Positions 8,378 to 17,608 of a stretch of 37,420 nucleotides of DNA are shown one piece after another; position 1 is the stretch's first letter; each line of letters opens with the position of its first letter. Source of the stretch: Archangium sp. (GTDB lineage Bacteria > Myxococcota > Myxococcia > Myxococcales > Myxococcaceae); assembly GCA_016792935.1 (NCBI GenBank), contig JAEUJS010000166.1, forward strand, positions 1-37,420, written 5' to 3'. The translations under genes and the position numbers were made by a program. The notes beneath the pieces are model-generated. The model ran no database searches. It was not told where the DNA came from and was given only the letters and a program-made list of their open reading frames with translations.

Positions 8378-9906
8378 AGAAGAACACGAAGCGCTCCCTC
8401 ACCTTGACCCTCTCCCCGAGGGAGAGGGCTGGGGGTGAGGGAGCCGTCCCTTCCGTGCGCATTCGCGCGCTCAACGACGCGCCGTTCAACACGCGCGGCC
8501 AGTTCGTTCTGTATTGGATGACGAGCTTCCGCCGCGCGCGCAGCAACTTCGCGCTCGATCGCGCCATCGAGCTCGCGCACAGCTTCGAGAAGCCGCTCGT
8601 CGTGCTCGAGCCGCTCCGCGTCGGCTACCCGTTCGCGAGCGAGCGCATTCACGCCTTCATCCTGCAAGGCATGGCCGACACCGCGCGCGCCTTCGCGAAG
8701 TCGCCGATTCACCATTACCCGTACGTCGAGACGAAGGCTGGCGACGGCAAAGGCCTGCTCGAGGCGCTCGCCGCGAAAGCCTGCGCGGTCATCGGAGACG
8801 ACTGGCCCGGCTTCTTCGTGCCGAAGATGCAACGCGCCGCGGCCGAGAAGCTCGGCGTGCGCTTCGAGGTCGTGGACAGCAACGGGCTGTACCCGCTCCA
8901 CCACACGACGCGCGTGTTCACGACGGCGCATTCCTTCCGCACGCATCTGCAGAAGGTGTTGCCGCCGCATCTGCATGAGCTCCCGAACGCGGAGCCGCTC
9001 GAACAACTCAAAGACCTCGCGACGCTCAGCAAGCTCCCGAGCGAAGTCACGAAGCGCTGGCCGCGCGCGAGCGACGAAGCGTTGCGAGCGAGCCCCGAGT
9101 TCCTCGCGTCACTTCCGATCGATCACACCGTGAAGCCGGTCGCGTTCATCGGAGGCAGCACCACCGCGCGCGCGCGGCTCGATCACTTCGTCACCAACAT
9201 CCTCGGCGCGTACGACGAAGCGCGCAGCGAGCCGGAGCAGGACGGCACGAGCAAACTCTCGCCCTATCTGCACTTCGGTCACCTCTCGACACACGAGGTC
9301 TTCGAGCGTCTCAAGCCCAGCCCGAAGTGGTCACCGGATGACCTCGGCAAATCCATCGGCGGAGCGAAGGCCGGCTGGTGGAAATTCCCCGCCGCGTCTG
9401 AAGCGTTCCTCGACGAGCTCGTCACCTGGCGCGAGCTGGCGTTCAACATGTCGAGTCACCGGCCGACGGAGTTCACGAGCATGAGCTCGCTCCCGAGCTG
9501 GGCGCTGCAGACCATCAAGGCGCACGCGACCGACAAACGCGCCCACACCTATTCATTGCAGCAATTGGCGCTCGGGCAGACCCACGACCCGCTGTGGAAC
9601 GCCGCGATGGGCCAGCTGCGCACCGAGGGCTGGTTCCACAACAACGTGCGCATGTTGTGGGGGAAGAAGATCTACGAGTGGTCGAAGTCGGCCAGCGACG
9701 CGCTGACCGCCATGGACACCTTGATGAGCAAGTACTCCCTCGACGGCCGCGACCCCGTCTCGTGGAGCGGCGCGCTGTGGGTGCTCGGCCGCTACGACCG
9801 CCCGTGGGGACCCGAGCGGCCCATCTTCGGAAAGCTCCGCTACATGACCTCGCAGAACTTCGCGCGCAAAGTCAGCGTGAAGCAATACGTCGCGAAGTTC
9901 GCGTGA
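8374..9906 (+). CDS. phr: Class II CPD DNA photolyase
   Basis: This enzyme uses FAD and blue/near-UV light to split cyclobutane pyrimidine dimers. The 510-residue protein has the class II start FVLYWMTSFRRARSNFALDR, GYPFASERIHAFILQGM, LSPYLHFGHLSTHEVFERL and a C-terminal FAD-binding helical domain with WRELAFNMSSHRP, TEGWFHNNVRMLWGKKI and GRYDRPWGPERP. ATG at 8374 overlaps the crtY stop. Residues 8-24 (SLTLTLSPRERAGGEGA) come from a family A palindrome at 8394-8444; family-like sequence begins only at VRIRALNDAP. A GTG at 8455 would start after the repeat, so either the repeat lengthened the protein or the start moved. Co-transcription with carotenoid genes links repair to light exposure. Confidence 0.92.
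   Translation: MKKNTKRSLTLTLSPRERAGGEGAVPSVRIRALNDAPFNTRGQFVLYWMTSFRRARSNFALDRAIELAHSFEKPLVVLEPLRVGYPFASERIHAFILQGMADTARAFAKSPIHHYPYVETKAGDGKGLLEALAAKACAVIGDDWPGFFVPKMQRAAAEKLGVRFEVVDSNGLYPLHHTTRVFTTAHSFRTHLQKVLPPHLHELPNAEPLEQLKDLATLSKLPSEVTKRWPRASDEALRASPEFLASLPIDHTVKPVAFIGGSTTARARLDHFVTNILGAYDEARSEPEQDGTSKLSPYLHFGHLSTHEVFERLKPSPKWSPDDLGKSIGGAKAGWWKFPAASEAFLDELVTWRELAFNMSSHRPTEFTSMSSLPSWALQTIKAHATDKRAHTYSLQQLALGQTHDPLWNAAMGQLRTEGWFHNNVRMLWGKKIYEWSKSASDALTAMDTLMSKYSLDGRDPVSWSGALWVLGRYDRPWGPERPIFGKLRYMTSQNFARKVSVKQYVAKFA
8394..8444 (+). repeat. Family A palindromic repeat, copy 3 (full length, in photolyase 5' end)
   Basis: This is the most complete copy: GCTCCCTCACC, then CCCTCTCCC, a CGA loop, GGGAGAGGG, then GGGTGAGGGAGC. 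The two halves form a near-perfect inverted repeat of about 50 bases. It lies between the start codon and the conserved part of the photolyase gene, in frame. Confidence 0.9.
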
Positions 9907-9928
9907 CGCTTGTTCCAATTCACGACGC

Positions 9929-12709
9929 TCACGGAAGGCACGGCGCCCGGAACGAGATGGTCACCGTCTTCCCGGGCTCCGGCGCGTAGAGCGGCTCGAA
10001 GACGACCTCGTTGGTGACGGGGTCGTAGTGCCAGATGGGGTCCATCGACATCGGGTTGGGGTCGAACGGAGGAATCGAAACGCCGTCGATGCTCACCGTC
10101 AGCGGCACCATCGGATCAGGCCTCGCCGCGAGCTTGAACGACCGCAGATACCCCGCGTTGCGAGCGAGCACCGTCTGCAGGTTCATCGGCCAGGCCGAAG
10201 AGCAGATCTCATCCTTCGTGCCGCCGGTCAGCTCGACCATCAGGTCGTGTGCGCCATCATTCGGCGTGCCGTAGCTGCACCCCATCGGCGCCATCGGCAG
10301 GAACGGACCAATCACGTGGTAGCGCAGCTCGCTGGGCGTCATCGCCACCATGCGGTTGACGTACGAGGCCGGCAAACCGGGCGCCTGATCGCGCGCATCG
10401 GTGAGACAGACGATCTCGAGCGTCGTGCCGGCACCGCGCAGCAGGCCAGCGTTCTTCGTCGGGTCGGCGAGGTACGGAGCGGTCACCGCCAGCGTCGCCG
10501 GCTCCATGCACGACTGCACGAGGCCCGAAGTCCCGACCTGCACCAATTCCTGCACGGCGGCCGCTCCACCCGGAGTGAGCGCGCTGACGACCTTCACGCC
10601 CGCATCGGTCGCGTGCAACAGCCCCGCGCTCGGCCCGAGCTCCGTGCTGGTCACGCCCACGCGCACGTCGAGCGTCGAAGGAAAGCCGAGCAGGCCCGAC
10701 ACAGCCTGACCGAGCAGCGTCTGCCGCGGCCCCATGTTGGCCGAGTCATCGACGACGAGGAGCACATCGACCTTCGGGCTCGTCCGCTGCACGAACGACT
10801 CGGAGTTCGACCCCGTCGCGTCACTCTTGCCCCGCAGCGGGAGCACGTAGTCGCGCGGCTGCCCGTTCTCGGTGACCGAAACACGCAGCGCACCGACGTC
10901 GGCCCCGAGGTCCTGTGGGCGGTACTCGAGCGAGAAGACCACCGGCGCAGCACCCGCGGCGAGCACGCGCGTTCCCGGCGTGAGCCCAGCGAGCACCGAG
11001 AACTCGGCGCCCACCACTGACGACGAATCGATCACCACGTCGGTCGCGCAGGCGTTGAAGATCTGGAAGCTGCGCGCCGGAGAGGCACACGTGTTGCCCA
11101 CCGTGCCGAAGTCGATGACACGCGGAGCGATGGACAGACACGGAGCCGCGAGCGTCGCCGACACCGGCACCTCGACGCGCGGCAAGGGACTGGCGAGGTT
11201 GAAGACCAGCTTCGCGCGCACCTCGGTCGGCGTGGGAGGTACGGGCCCCGACGAAAGCGCCCGCACGCCGAGCTGCTTCATCGCGCCCGGAGCGAGCTCG
11301 AGGTCGACCCACGGCTCCGTGAGCGAGAACACCTGCGCGCCTGCCCCCGAAGGAACGAGCTCGAGGTTGGAAATGAGGCAGGTGTCGTTCGGACCAGTGA
11401 GCCGGTTGCGCACGGTGATGGCGAGTTCACGCGCGATGAGCGGCGGCAACATGCCGAAGTCGAGCGTGCCGGTGATCTCGACGTCACACGGAGGGACCTG
11501 GACCGCGTCGACCGTGATGGCCACCACCTTCTGCGGCGTAGCCGGGTCGTTCGAGAAGATCCGCAGCTCGAAGCGCCGCTGCCCGAAGCCGCCGGGCGCC
11601 ACGCGCACCGGAATCGCGAGCGCCGTGCTGGTGCCCGATAGAATGCCGACCTGCGGGTCATACGCCGGAAGCGTCGATTGGCAGCCGGTCACCTCGTCGA
11701 AGTCGCCCACGCAGACTTCACTCACCGACGCGCCCGCGAGCGCGGTGACTTCCCAATACGCACCACCCTGCGCAGAGCCGAGCAACAGGTTGCCGCGCGG
11801 GTCGGGTGGTGACGGGCGCGTGCCGACGTTGGTGACGACGAGGGCACGGCTCGCAAAGCTCTCGGCGCCGGGGAAGTACGCGATGCGGCCGAGGTCGAGC
11901 ACGGGAGGCGCGTCGATGACCGGGCCTCCGCCGACCCCACGCAGAGGAATGCTGAACGCACTCTGCGCGGCGACGTCTGCCTGACCGCTGAGCGTGCCGG
12001 TGCGCGCGCCGAGCACCACGGGCGTGAACAGCAGCTGCACCGTCGAGCGCCCGGGAACGAGCCCCTCGCTCGCGCTGTTGCTGCGCATCGCCGCGGGCAC
12101 GGTGAGCGCGGTGAGGTCGCTCGAATCGGTCGCGACGACGCGGAACACGCTCGGCATCGCCGAGAGCTGCGAGAGCCGCACCGGCTGCAGCGAGAAGTTG
12201 GTGAAGACGACTTCCCGCACCACGGGCACGGTCGGAGGAGCGAACGCGAAGTCGACGGACTGCGGGCTCCAGTCGAGGAATGCAGGCGTGCTCCACACCT
12301 GCGCGCTGAACGGCACCGTCACGCCGTCGGACGCAGCGAGCTCGAAGCGCGCCTGAAATCGCTTCAGCGTGCCGGTGCGGGGCAAGGTGATGGAAACGGT
12401 GACGTCACTGCTCTCGCCGGTCGCGAGCTGCGCGCCGTTCGAGACGGCGACCTGAAACCCCGAGTGCCCCGAAAGCAGCGTCGCCGCGCCGAGCGTCACC
12501 GTCTTTGCTCCCGTGTTGCGAACGCGCACGGTGGTGCTGAGCACCGCGTCTTCGAGCCCCACGCCGAGGTCGACGTCCTCGAGACTGAGCTGGGCAAGCG
12601 GCGCATCGACTCCAGCGTCGGTCGCCGCATCGGGAAGACTCGGCGCAGGACAACCGGCGAAGAGCACGCTCAACCCCACAGCCACCAACCCCGGAGAGAC
12701 AGTCTTCAT
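9929..12709 (-). CDS. Large lipoprotein with choice-of-anchor D/ASH-like repeats and a vWA-like domain
   Basis: The 926-residue product begins MKTVSPGLVAVGLSVLFAGC, a lipoprotein signal with lipobox LFAGC. The ATG at 12709 is chosen for that reason, since upstream codons add only a non-signal extension. About five beta-sandwich repeats follow (roughly residues 40-630), each with a DFG or LDLG-type opening (VDLGVGLED, VDFAFAPP, LDLGRIAYF, LDFGMLPPL, IDFGTVGN), as in choice-of-anchor D or ASH domains. From about 642 a vWA-like domain starts with VDVLLVVDDSANM: the MIDAS motif D-x-S-x-S is altered to D-D-S-A-N. Paired Cys residues suggest disulfides. It is probably a surface or periplasmic structural or adhesive protein; the function is unknown. 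It is divergent from the next gene across 87 bases. Confidence 0.85.
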   Translation of the reverse strand: MKTVSPGLVAVGLSVLFAGCPAPSLPDAATDAGVDAPLAQLSLEDVDLGVGLEDAVLSTTVRVRNTGAKTVTLGAATLLSGHSGFQVAVSNGAQLATGESSDVTVSITLPRTGTLKRFQARFELAASDGVTVPFSAQVWSTPAFLDWSPQSVDFAFAPPTVPVVREVVFTNFSLQPVRLSQLSAMPSVFRVVATDSSDLTALTVPAAMRSNSASEGLVPGRSTVQLLFTPVVLGARTGTLSGQADVAAQSAFSIPLRGVGGGPVIDAPPVLDLGRIAYFPGAESFASRALVVTNVGTRPSPPDPRGNLLLGSAQGGAYWEVTALAGASVSEVCVGDFDEVTGCQSTLPAYDPQVGILSGTSTALAIPVRVAPGGFGQRRFELRIFSNDPATPQKVVAITVDAVQVPPCDVEITGTLDFGMLPPLIARELAITVRNRLTGPNDTCLISNLELVPSGAGAQVFSLTEPWVDLELAPGAMKQLGVRALSSGPVPPTPTEVRAKLVFNLASPLPRVEVPVSATLAAPCLSIAPRVIDFGTVGNTCASPARSFQIFNACATDVVIDSSSVVGAEFSVLAGLTPGTRVLAAGAAPVVFSLEYRPQDLGADVGALRVSVTENGQPRDYVLPLRGKSDATGSNSESFVQRTSPKVDVLLVVDDSANMGPRQTLLGQAVSGLLGFPSTLDVRVGVTSTELGPSAGLLHATDAGVKVVSALTPGGAAAVQELVQVGTSGLVQSCMEPATLAVTAPYLADPTKNAGLLRGAGTTLEIVCLTDARDQAPGLPASYVNRMVAMTPSELRYHVIGPFLPMAPMGCSYGTPNDGAHDLMVELTGGTKDEICSSAWPMNLQTVLARNAGYLRSFKLAARPDPMVPLTVSIDGVSIPPFDPNPMSMDPIWHYDPVTNEVVFEPLYAPEPGKTVTISFRAPCLP

Positions 12710-12796
12710 GCGCGATGGCGTAACGCGAGCGAGGGCGGGAAAGAAGCCGCTGGCCCGAGATTGTCCCCTTCTCATTCGTCGGCATACCGCCGAGGC

Positions 12797-14695
12797 ATGA
12801 AGCTGCGGATCCTCGCTCTCCTCGCGCTCGCTGGCTGCCAACAACCCGTCGCTCCATTCGTCGAAGAGCCGGCCGAGGTGACGCCGAATGGCACACCCGC
12901 GCCGCCGCCCGCACCGCGTCCAGCTCCGTCACCTGACGCGTGCCCGTCAGTGCCCATCGCGACGACCTGCGAGCCGAACGCGCCGTGCTGGAAGAACCCG
13001 CACCCGATGGCGACCACCACGTTGACGAGCGTATTCGCGATCGGCTGCACCGCGTGGGCGGTCGGTCGTGAAGGTCTGCTGCTGAAGCGCACGACGGAAG
13101 GCTGGAAGCCGCAGCCCGCCTTCACCACGCAGTACCTCTACGCCCTCGCTGGCACCGCGGAAGACGACGTGTGGGCGGTCGGCATGAACTCGTCGATCTT
13201 CCACTTCGACGGCACGTCGTGGACCGAAGAGTCGATGACGTGGAACACCATGCCGTATCAAGCCGCGTGGACCGCCGAGCGCGGCGTCGTCTACGTCGCG
13301 GGCTGGGAAGGCGTGCACCGCTTCGAGAAGAAGAACGGCCGCACCACGTTCACGACGCTCGTCACGCAACCCGAGACGCGCTTCACCTCGCTGGTCGGCA
13401 AAGGCCGCACCCTCACCGCGCTCGCCGCGGAGCAGACGATGCTCGGCTGGAACAACACGCTCTGGTCCTTCGATGGCACGTCGTGGACGCGCACCATTCT
13501 CGCGAGTGGCGAAGAGACCTGGCTGTGGAGCCTCACCGATGTCGACGGCGCGCTCTACGGAGCCGGCCAGCGCCGCGCGGGACAAGACGCGTTCGGGTAT
13601 TTGTCGCAGGTCGCACCGACCACCGCTCCGTCGAGCATGACGGATCGCAGCCTCTCGTTCGGTGGGCTCGCTGCGCGTTCCCGCAACGAGATCATCGTGG
13701 TCGGCACCGGTTACCCCGACAGCGTGCTGCGCTTCGACGGTCTCACCTTCACGCCGGTCGTCGGCGCTCCCGAGTCAGAGAACTTCTTCGCCATCTCGCA
13801 CGGCGGCCGCGACTACTTCCTCGTCGGAGAGAGCCTGGGCCGCGTCACCTCGGGCGCGACCAACACGTTCATCAAGGAGAGCGAAGGTCCGACTGATCAG
13901 CTCACCAGCGCCGTGCCGCTCTCGAACGGAGACGTGTGGCTCTCGAATGGCTGGCGTTCCACCACCGCGAACGGAGGCCAGTTCATCAACACCTTCACCG
14001 AACCCAATCGTCACCTCGGGTGGATCGCTGGTCTCTCGAGCGACGACATGTGGGGCGCCGATTGGAACGGACTTCTGTGGCACTTCGACGGCACGACGTG
14101 GACGCGTGCGGCCAATCCTCCGAATCAGGCGATCAGCAAACTGGTGCTCACAGCTCCGGGCGAAGGCTTTGCGCGCGGCTCGTCGAGCTTGTGGCGACTG
14201 TCGAGCGGCGCGTGGACCGAGCTCCACATGCGGAACGTCGACATCACGATTCACGACATGATGGTCGGCAGTGACGGGCTGCTCATCGTCTCAGCGAGCA
14301 AGCGCTACGACTCGACGGTGCAGTACGTGTGGCGCGTCGATCCGTCGAGCGGTGTGACGACGGAAATTCCCGCTCCGCAGCGTCTGCGTTTGCTCGCGGG
14401 CCTCACCAGCGATCACGTCTTCGGCATCGGAGACGATTCGCTCTTCGCCTTCGACGGCTCGACGTGGACGCGCGTCGGAGAGCTCCCGCAGCGATCGATC
14501 ATGTCGGTCGCGATGCGCAGCGACAATCTGCTCGTCATGGGCACCAGCGATGGCCGCGTCATCGGTTGGGGCGGCAGCCGCTACTTCGATCGATACATCG
14601 GGGCCTCGGTCGCCATCTACGGACTCACGGTGGATCGCTCGACCAACGAGCTGTGGGTCACCGGAGAAGGCGGCACCGTCGTCGTGATGCCGTGA
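12797..14695 (+). CDS. Beta-propeller-like lipoprotein
   Basis: The 632-residue product starts MKLRILALLALAGC, a short lipoprotein signal; ATG at 12797 is picked for it. A Pro-rich linker and a Cys-containing stretch follow. The body is then made of repeats ending in FDGTSWT, FDGTSWTR, FDGLTFTP, HFDGTTWTR and FDGSTWTR, spaced roughly 40-120 residues, a pattern typical of secreted propellers in myxobacteria. The C-terminus ends VTGEGGTVVVMP, a strand that could close the propeller. It lies divergent from the vWA lipoprotein gene, and an outer-membrane-like gene follows 17 bases later. It is likely on the cell surface or in the periplasm; the ligand is unknown. Confidence 0.85.
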   Translation: MKLRILALLALAGCQQPVAPFVEEPAEVTPNGTPAPPPAPRPAPSPDACPSVPIATTCEPNAPCWKNPHPMATTTLTSVFAIGCTAWAVGREGLLLKRTTEGWKPQPAFTTQYLYALAGTAEDDVWAVGMNSSIFHFDGTSWTEESMTWNTMPYQAAWTAERGVVYVAGWEGVHRFEKKNGRTTFTTLVTQPETRFTSLVGKGRTLTALAAEQTMLGWNNTLWSFDGTSWTRTILASGEETWLWSLTDVDGALYGAGQRRAGQDAFGYLSQVAPTTAPSSMTDRSLSFGGLAARSRNEIIVVGTGYPDSVLRFDGLTFTPVVGAPESENFFAISHGGRDYFLVGESLGRVTSGATNTFIKESEGPTDQLTSAVPLSNGDVWLSNGWRSTTANGGQFINTFTEPNRHLGWIAGLSSDDMWGADWNGLLWHFDGTTWTRAANPPNQAISKLVLTAPGEGFARGSSSLWRLSSGAWTELHMRNVDITIHDMMVGSDGLLIVSASKRYDSTVQYVWRVDPSSGVTTEIPAPQRLRLLAGLTSDHVFGIGDDSLFAFDGSTWTRVGELPQRSIMSVAMRSDNLLVMGTSDGRVIGWGGSRYFDRYIGASVAIYGLTVDRSTNELWVTGEGGTVVVMP

Positions 14696-14712
14696 TGTGA
14701 TTAAACGCGACC

Positions 14713-15663
14713 ATGGTTCTGGTCGCGGTGGTGTTGGTCGTGGTGAGCGGTTCGCCTGCGCGGATTCCTCCGCCGGGGATTCCGGAGCCTCCCAAAGCCG
14801 AAACGGGTCCACGCCCGGTCGAAGCGGCGAACGCTGGCTCGGTCACTCCGGCGTTCGTGTTTGGTGAGCTGAAGGGCTCGCTCGCGCACTACCCGTTTCC
14901 GTCACCGCCCAATCCGTTTCTCTCGGGCCTCGGCGCGCCGCTCGCGCAGACACGCGTCGTCGCCGGAGCCGGCCTCGATGTCAGCGGCCACCGTCTGCTC
15001 ATCGGCGTCAGCATTCTCGGCTCGGCGGTCTTCGAGCCCGCGAACCTCCGCTATTTCGTCGGCGCCCTCACCCCATCCCTCACCGTGCGTCCCACGACCG
15101 CGGGCGTCATCAACCTCGGGCGCTTCGCCATTCGTCCGCGGTTCGCGCTTCCCGTGACGCCCACCCTCGGGCAACGGCGGTTCGCGCTCGTCGGCGTCGA
15201 GCCCGGCGTGCACGCGCGCGTTCAGCTCTCTCGCGCGCTGGTGGGCGTCGAAGCCGACGCGCTCATCAACATCCCATCTGCATCGACACCGGTGTGTCTC
15301 GTCGACGAACCGAGCTGCAGCACCAACTTCTTCACGCGGTGGTCCGTGTCCGCTTCGCTGATCGCCGAGTGGTTCTTCAACGATCACTGGTCGACGGGAA
15401 TTCGCGCGAGGCTCGAGCGGAGCGAAGGTGAGATCATCTCCTTCCAACTCCCGCGCCTCGTCTCGCTCGAGCGGGTCGAAGCGCTGGCCACCTGGTCACC
15501 GGTACGGTTCTTCGGCGTCACAGCGTCCGCTGCCGCGACCTTCACGCAAGCTCAGGGCCCGACCGATGGCTCCCTCTCGAGCTTCGGTAGGGAATGGTCG
15601 CTCGGCTTGTCGTTCTGGGTTCGCACCGACGCGCGCCTGAAGCGCCACTGGCTCGATCTCTGA
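14713..15663 (+). CDS. Putative secreted/outer-membrane beta-rich protein
   Basis: The 316-residue protein has an N-terminal hydrophobic signal (MVLVAVVLVVVSGSPA), then a Pro-rich segment. From about residue 45 it has alternating hydrophobic/polar strands with many Gly and aromatic residues (GHRLLIGVSILGSAVF, ALVGVEPGVHARVQLSRALV, WSLGLSFWVRTDARL), as in outer-membrane barrels. Two Cys residues lie in CLVDEPSC. It has no recognisable family motif and lacks a terminal aromatic, so insertion into the outer membrane is inference only. It starts 17 bases after the propeller lipoprotein gene and is probably co-transcribed with it. Confidence 0.7.
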   Translation: MVLVAVVLVVVSGSPARIPPPGIPEPPKAETGPRPVEAANAGSVTPAFVFGELKGSLAHYPFPSPPNPFLSGLGAPLAQTRVVAGAGLDVSGHRLLIGVSILGSAVFEPANLRYFVGALTPSLTVRPTTAGVINLGRFAIRPRFALPVTPTLGQRRFALVGVEPGVHARVQLSRALVGVEADALINIPSASTPVCLVDEPSCSTNFFTRWSVSASLIAEWFFNDHWSTGIRARLERSEGEIISFQLPRLVSLERVEALATWSPVRFFGVTASAAATFTQAQGPTDGSLSSFGREWSLGLSFWVRTDARLKRHWLDL

Positions 15664-15671
15664 TCAGCTGA

Positions 15672-16037
15672 TCACGTCGCCGGCGATCGAGGCCTTCGCC
15701 GACCTAGCTTGGCTGTCCGCTGCGGCGCAGTGGGGATCGTCTTCGGTACGACGAACTTCGTTCCATCACGATTGACGAGAACGCGATCCGCGAGAACCCG
15801 TTGAGCGAGGCGTAGCGCGGTCAGTTGCGCGGTCTCTGGCGTGAGCGGACCATCGATCGGCTCGGGCACTCCAAAGACGTTTGCCGGGAGCGTGAGTACA
15901 CCGACGAGTTCAAGCGAACAGCGCCAGAGGCCGAACTTTGCGTCGAAACGTGGAGCCGAGACGCGAATCGCTCGCTTCGCGAAATGACCGCCCTTGATCA
16001 GATCGAGAAATCGAAGGTCGAACGCCTTCAACTTCAC
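15672..16037 (-). CDS. Small protein of unknown function, coupled to a metallophosphoesterase
   Basis: The GTG at 16037 overlaps the stop of the upstream phosphoesterase gene (GTGA), giving 121 residues beginning VKLKAFDLRFLDLIKGG. The protein is basic, with a middle hydrophobic stretch (LELVGVLTLPANVFG) and a region TAQLTALRLAQRVLADRVLV that looks helical; the C-terminus is Arg/Pro-rich. No family was recognised. A longer reading from 16217 would overlap the phosphoesterase extensively and is not supported. The tail-to-tail gap to the preceding plus-strand gene is only 8 bases. Confidence 0.6.
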   Translation of the reverse strand: MKLKAFDLRFLDLIKGGHFAKRAIRVSAPRFDAKFGLWRCSLELVGVLTLPANVFGVPEPIDGPLTPETAQLTALRLAQRVLADRVLVNRDGTKFVVPKTIPTAPQRTAKLGRRRPRSPAT

Positions 16038-16615
16038 GTCGGTCTCCACTCGCGGCCCGTCTCGGCGTCGATGTGCTTGAGCGAAACGCCGGTCGCGCTG
16101 ATCTGCATCACGCCGAACAAAATAGGGAGCCGAAACCGCCGCGGCCCGATTGACCCCGGGTTGAAGAGCGTCAGCCCGCGATCTTGCGTGATGAACGGCA
16201 CGTGCGAATGCCCGCACACGATGAGCGACGCCTTCGCCGCGCGCGCACGCTTCGCCGCATCAGCTCGAATCACCGGCCCCGCCACCGCGATGTGCGTCAG
16301 CATCACCATCAACGCGCGCTGCTCACCTTGCTTGAACTCGAGCGTCATCACGTCGGGCAAGTCGACGCGCGAGTCGATGTTGCCGCGCACCGCGTGCACC
16401 GGAGCCACATCCTTCAACTTGGTGATCACGCCGAGGTCGCCGATGTCGCCCGCATGCAGAATCACGTCGGGCTTCAGCGCCGTCAGATGCGCGAGCCCAC
16501 CGAGGTGCGGCTCACTGTGCGTGTCGGCGACGATCCCAACGCGGAGCGAGCCATCAACGTGAAGCGGAATGACCGCTTCAGCCGTGCGAACTCGCGAGTT
16601 GGACGTGTACGCCAT
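16034..16615 (-). CDS. Metallophosphoesterase of the YfcE/MJ0936 family
   Basis: The 193-residue protein carries the binuclear metal motifs in order: VADTHSEPH (D-x-H), HAGDIGD (GD), VRGNIDSRVD (GN-D), MLTHIAV (H) and CGHSHVPFI (GH-H), followed by NPGSIGPRR. This matches small phosphodiesterases that hydrolyse phosphodiester bonds with Mn or similar ions in the cytoplasm; the natural substrate is unknown. The conserved core begins at residue 25 (RVGIVADTH), so the true start may be later than ATG 16615. It is followed by a four-base overlap with the 121-residue gene. The upstream gap holds a family B repeat. Confidence 0.9.
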   Translation of the reverse strand: MAYTSNSRVRTAEAVIPLHVDGSLRVGIVADTHSEPHLGGLAHLTALKPDVILHAGDIGDLGVITKLKDVAPVHAVRGNIDSRVDLPDVMTLEFKQGEQRALMVMLTHIAVAGPVIRADAAKRARAAKASLIVCGHSHVPFITQDRGLTLFNPGSIGPRRFRLPILFGVMQISATGVSLKHIDAETGREWRPT

Positions 16616-16667
16616 GGTGGTTGTTTCTCCCTCACTGTCTGAGGTAATGCCACCCGCCGGTTCACTA

Positions 16668-16696
16668 CCTAACGCCGTCGCCCCAAGGGGCTTTGG
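16668..16696 (+). repeat. Family B palindromic repeat, copy 2
   Basis: CCTAACGCCGTCGCCCC, AAGGGGCTTTGG. It sits in the 102-base gap between the divergent phosphoesterase and TPR-protein genes. The palindrome GCCCCAAGGGGC is perfect here. Confidence 0.8.
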
Positions 16697-16717
16697 ATCT
16701 CGGGGGAACGTACTTCC

Positions 16718-17608
16718 GTGTGGTTACCGCTGATCAGCGCAATGGTCTTGTCTGCTCCGATGCCCGGGGAAGCCGAGAGTGCGCGCTTCAAGGCCGCGTT
16801 CGAGCGCGGAGAAGCCCACTTTCAGGCGGGTGACTACGGCGCGGCCATCGCCAATTTCAAAGAAGCCGATCGCATGCGCGTCACGCCAGAAGTCGCGTAC
16901 GACCTGGCGAAGTGTTTCGAGAAGCTCGGCGATGAGGCGTACACCATCTTCTATTACCGCCTCTACATGCGCCGCGCGCCGAACGCGCCCGACACGCTCG
17001 AGGTCGCGGAAAAAGTCGGCACCGTCATCGCGCGGCTCGAGTCCGAAGGTCACGGCTTCCTCGAGTTCGATGCACCGCGCGCGAACAAGGTGACCATCAA
17101 CAACCGCACCTGGCCCGAGCCGCCCGTCGCGCTCTATCTGCCGCCCGGCGACTACGAAGTGAAGGCCGAGTTCCCCAGCGGAGCGAAGTCGATGTCAGTG
17201 CAGCTCCGCACCGGCAAGACGACCACCATCTCGTTCGAGCCGGCCGCTCCGCCGATGGTGAGTCTCGAGAACGCGCTCACCGAAGAGATGGTCGCGCGGG
17301 GTCTGGAAGCGCCCGCAGGTCCGCCTCCGTCGGGTCTGCGCATCGGCAGCTACATCGTCTTCGGAGCCGGCATCGCCGCGCTCGTCGCCGGCATCGCCGC
17401 TGGTGCGTCCTCGGCCAGTGATGCGGCGCTCGCGAAGAACAAGAACAACTCGGTCTCGCAGGCGCAGGGCCTCGCGGACTCTGCGAATGGCAAGGCCATC
17501 GGCGCGAATCTTCTCTTCGGCGTCGGTGGAGCCGCCGTCGTCGGTGGTGGTCTGATGTTCGTGTTCTCGATGCCCGAGCCCGGCATGAAGAAGACGGAGA
17601 AGAAGTGA
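16718..17608 (+). CDS. TPR-containing membrane protein with PEGA-like segment
   Basis: The 296-residue protein starts with a short signal (GTG 16718; MWLPLISAMVLSAP). Residues 20-100 form TPR-like helices (FERGEAHFQAGDYGAAIANF, YDLAKCFEKLGDEAYTIFYY). A beta-rich PEGA-like part follows at about 115-170 (LPPGDYEVKAEFPSGAK). Two hydrophobic helices lie at about 212-235 (VFGAGIAALVAGIAAG) and 263-285 (LLFGVGGAAVVGGGLMFVFS), with a basic tail. This layout is frequent in myxobacterial envelope proteins of unknown function. The stop overlaps the start of the following lipoprotein gene, so the two are probably made together. Confidence 0.8.
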   Translation: MWLPLISAMVLSAPMPGEAESARFKAAFERGEAHFQAGDYGAAIANFKEADRMRVTPEVAYDLAKCFEKLGDEAYTIFYYRLYMRRAPNAPDTLEVAEKVGTVIARLESEGHGFLEFDAPRANKVTINNRTWPEPPVALYLPPGDYEVKAEFPSGAKSMSVQLRTGKTTTISFEPAAPPMVSLENALTEEMVARGLEAPAGPPPSGLRIGSYIVFGAGIAALVAGIAAGASSASDAALAKNKNNSVSQAQGLADSANGKAIGANLLFGVGGAAVVGGGLMFVFSMPEPGMKKTEKK

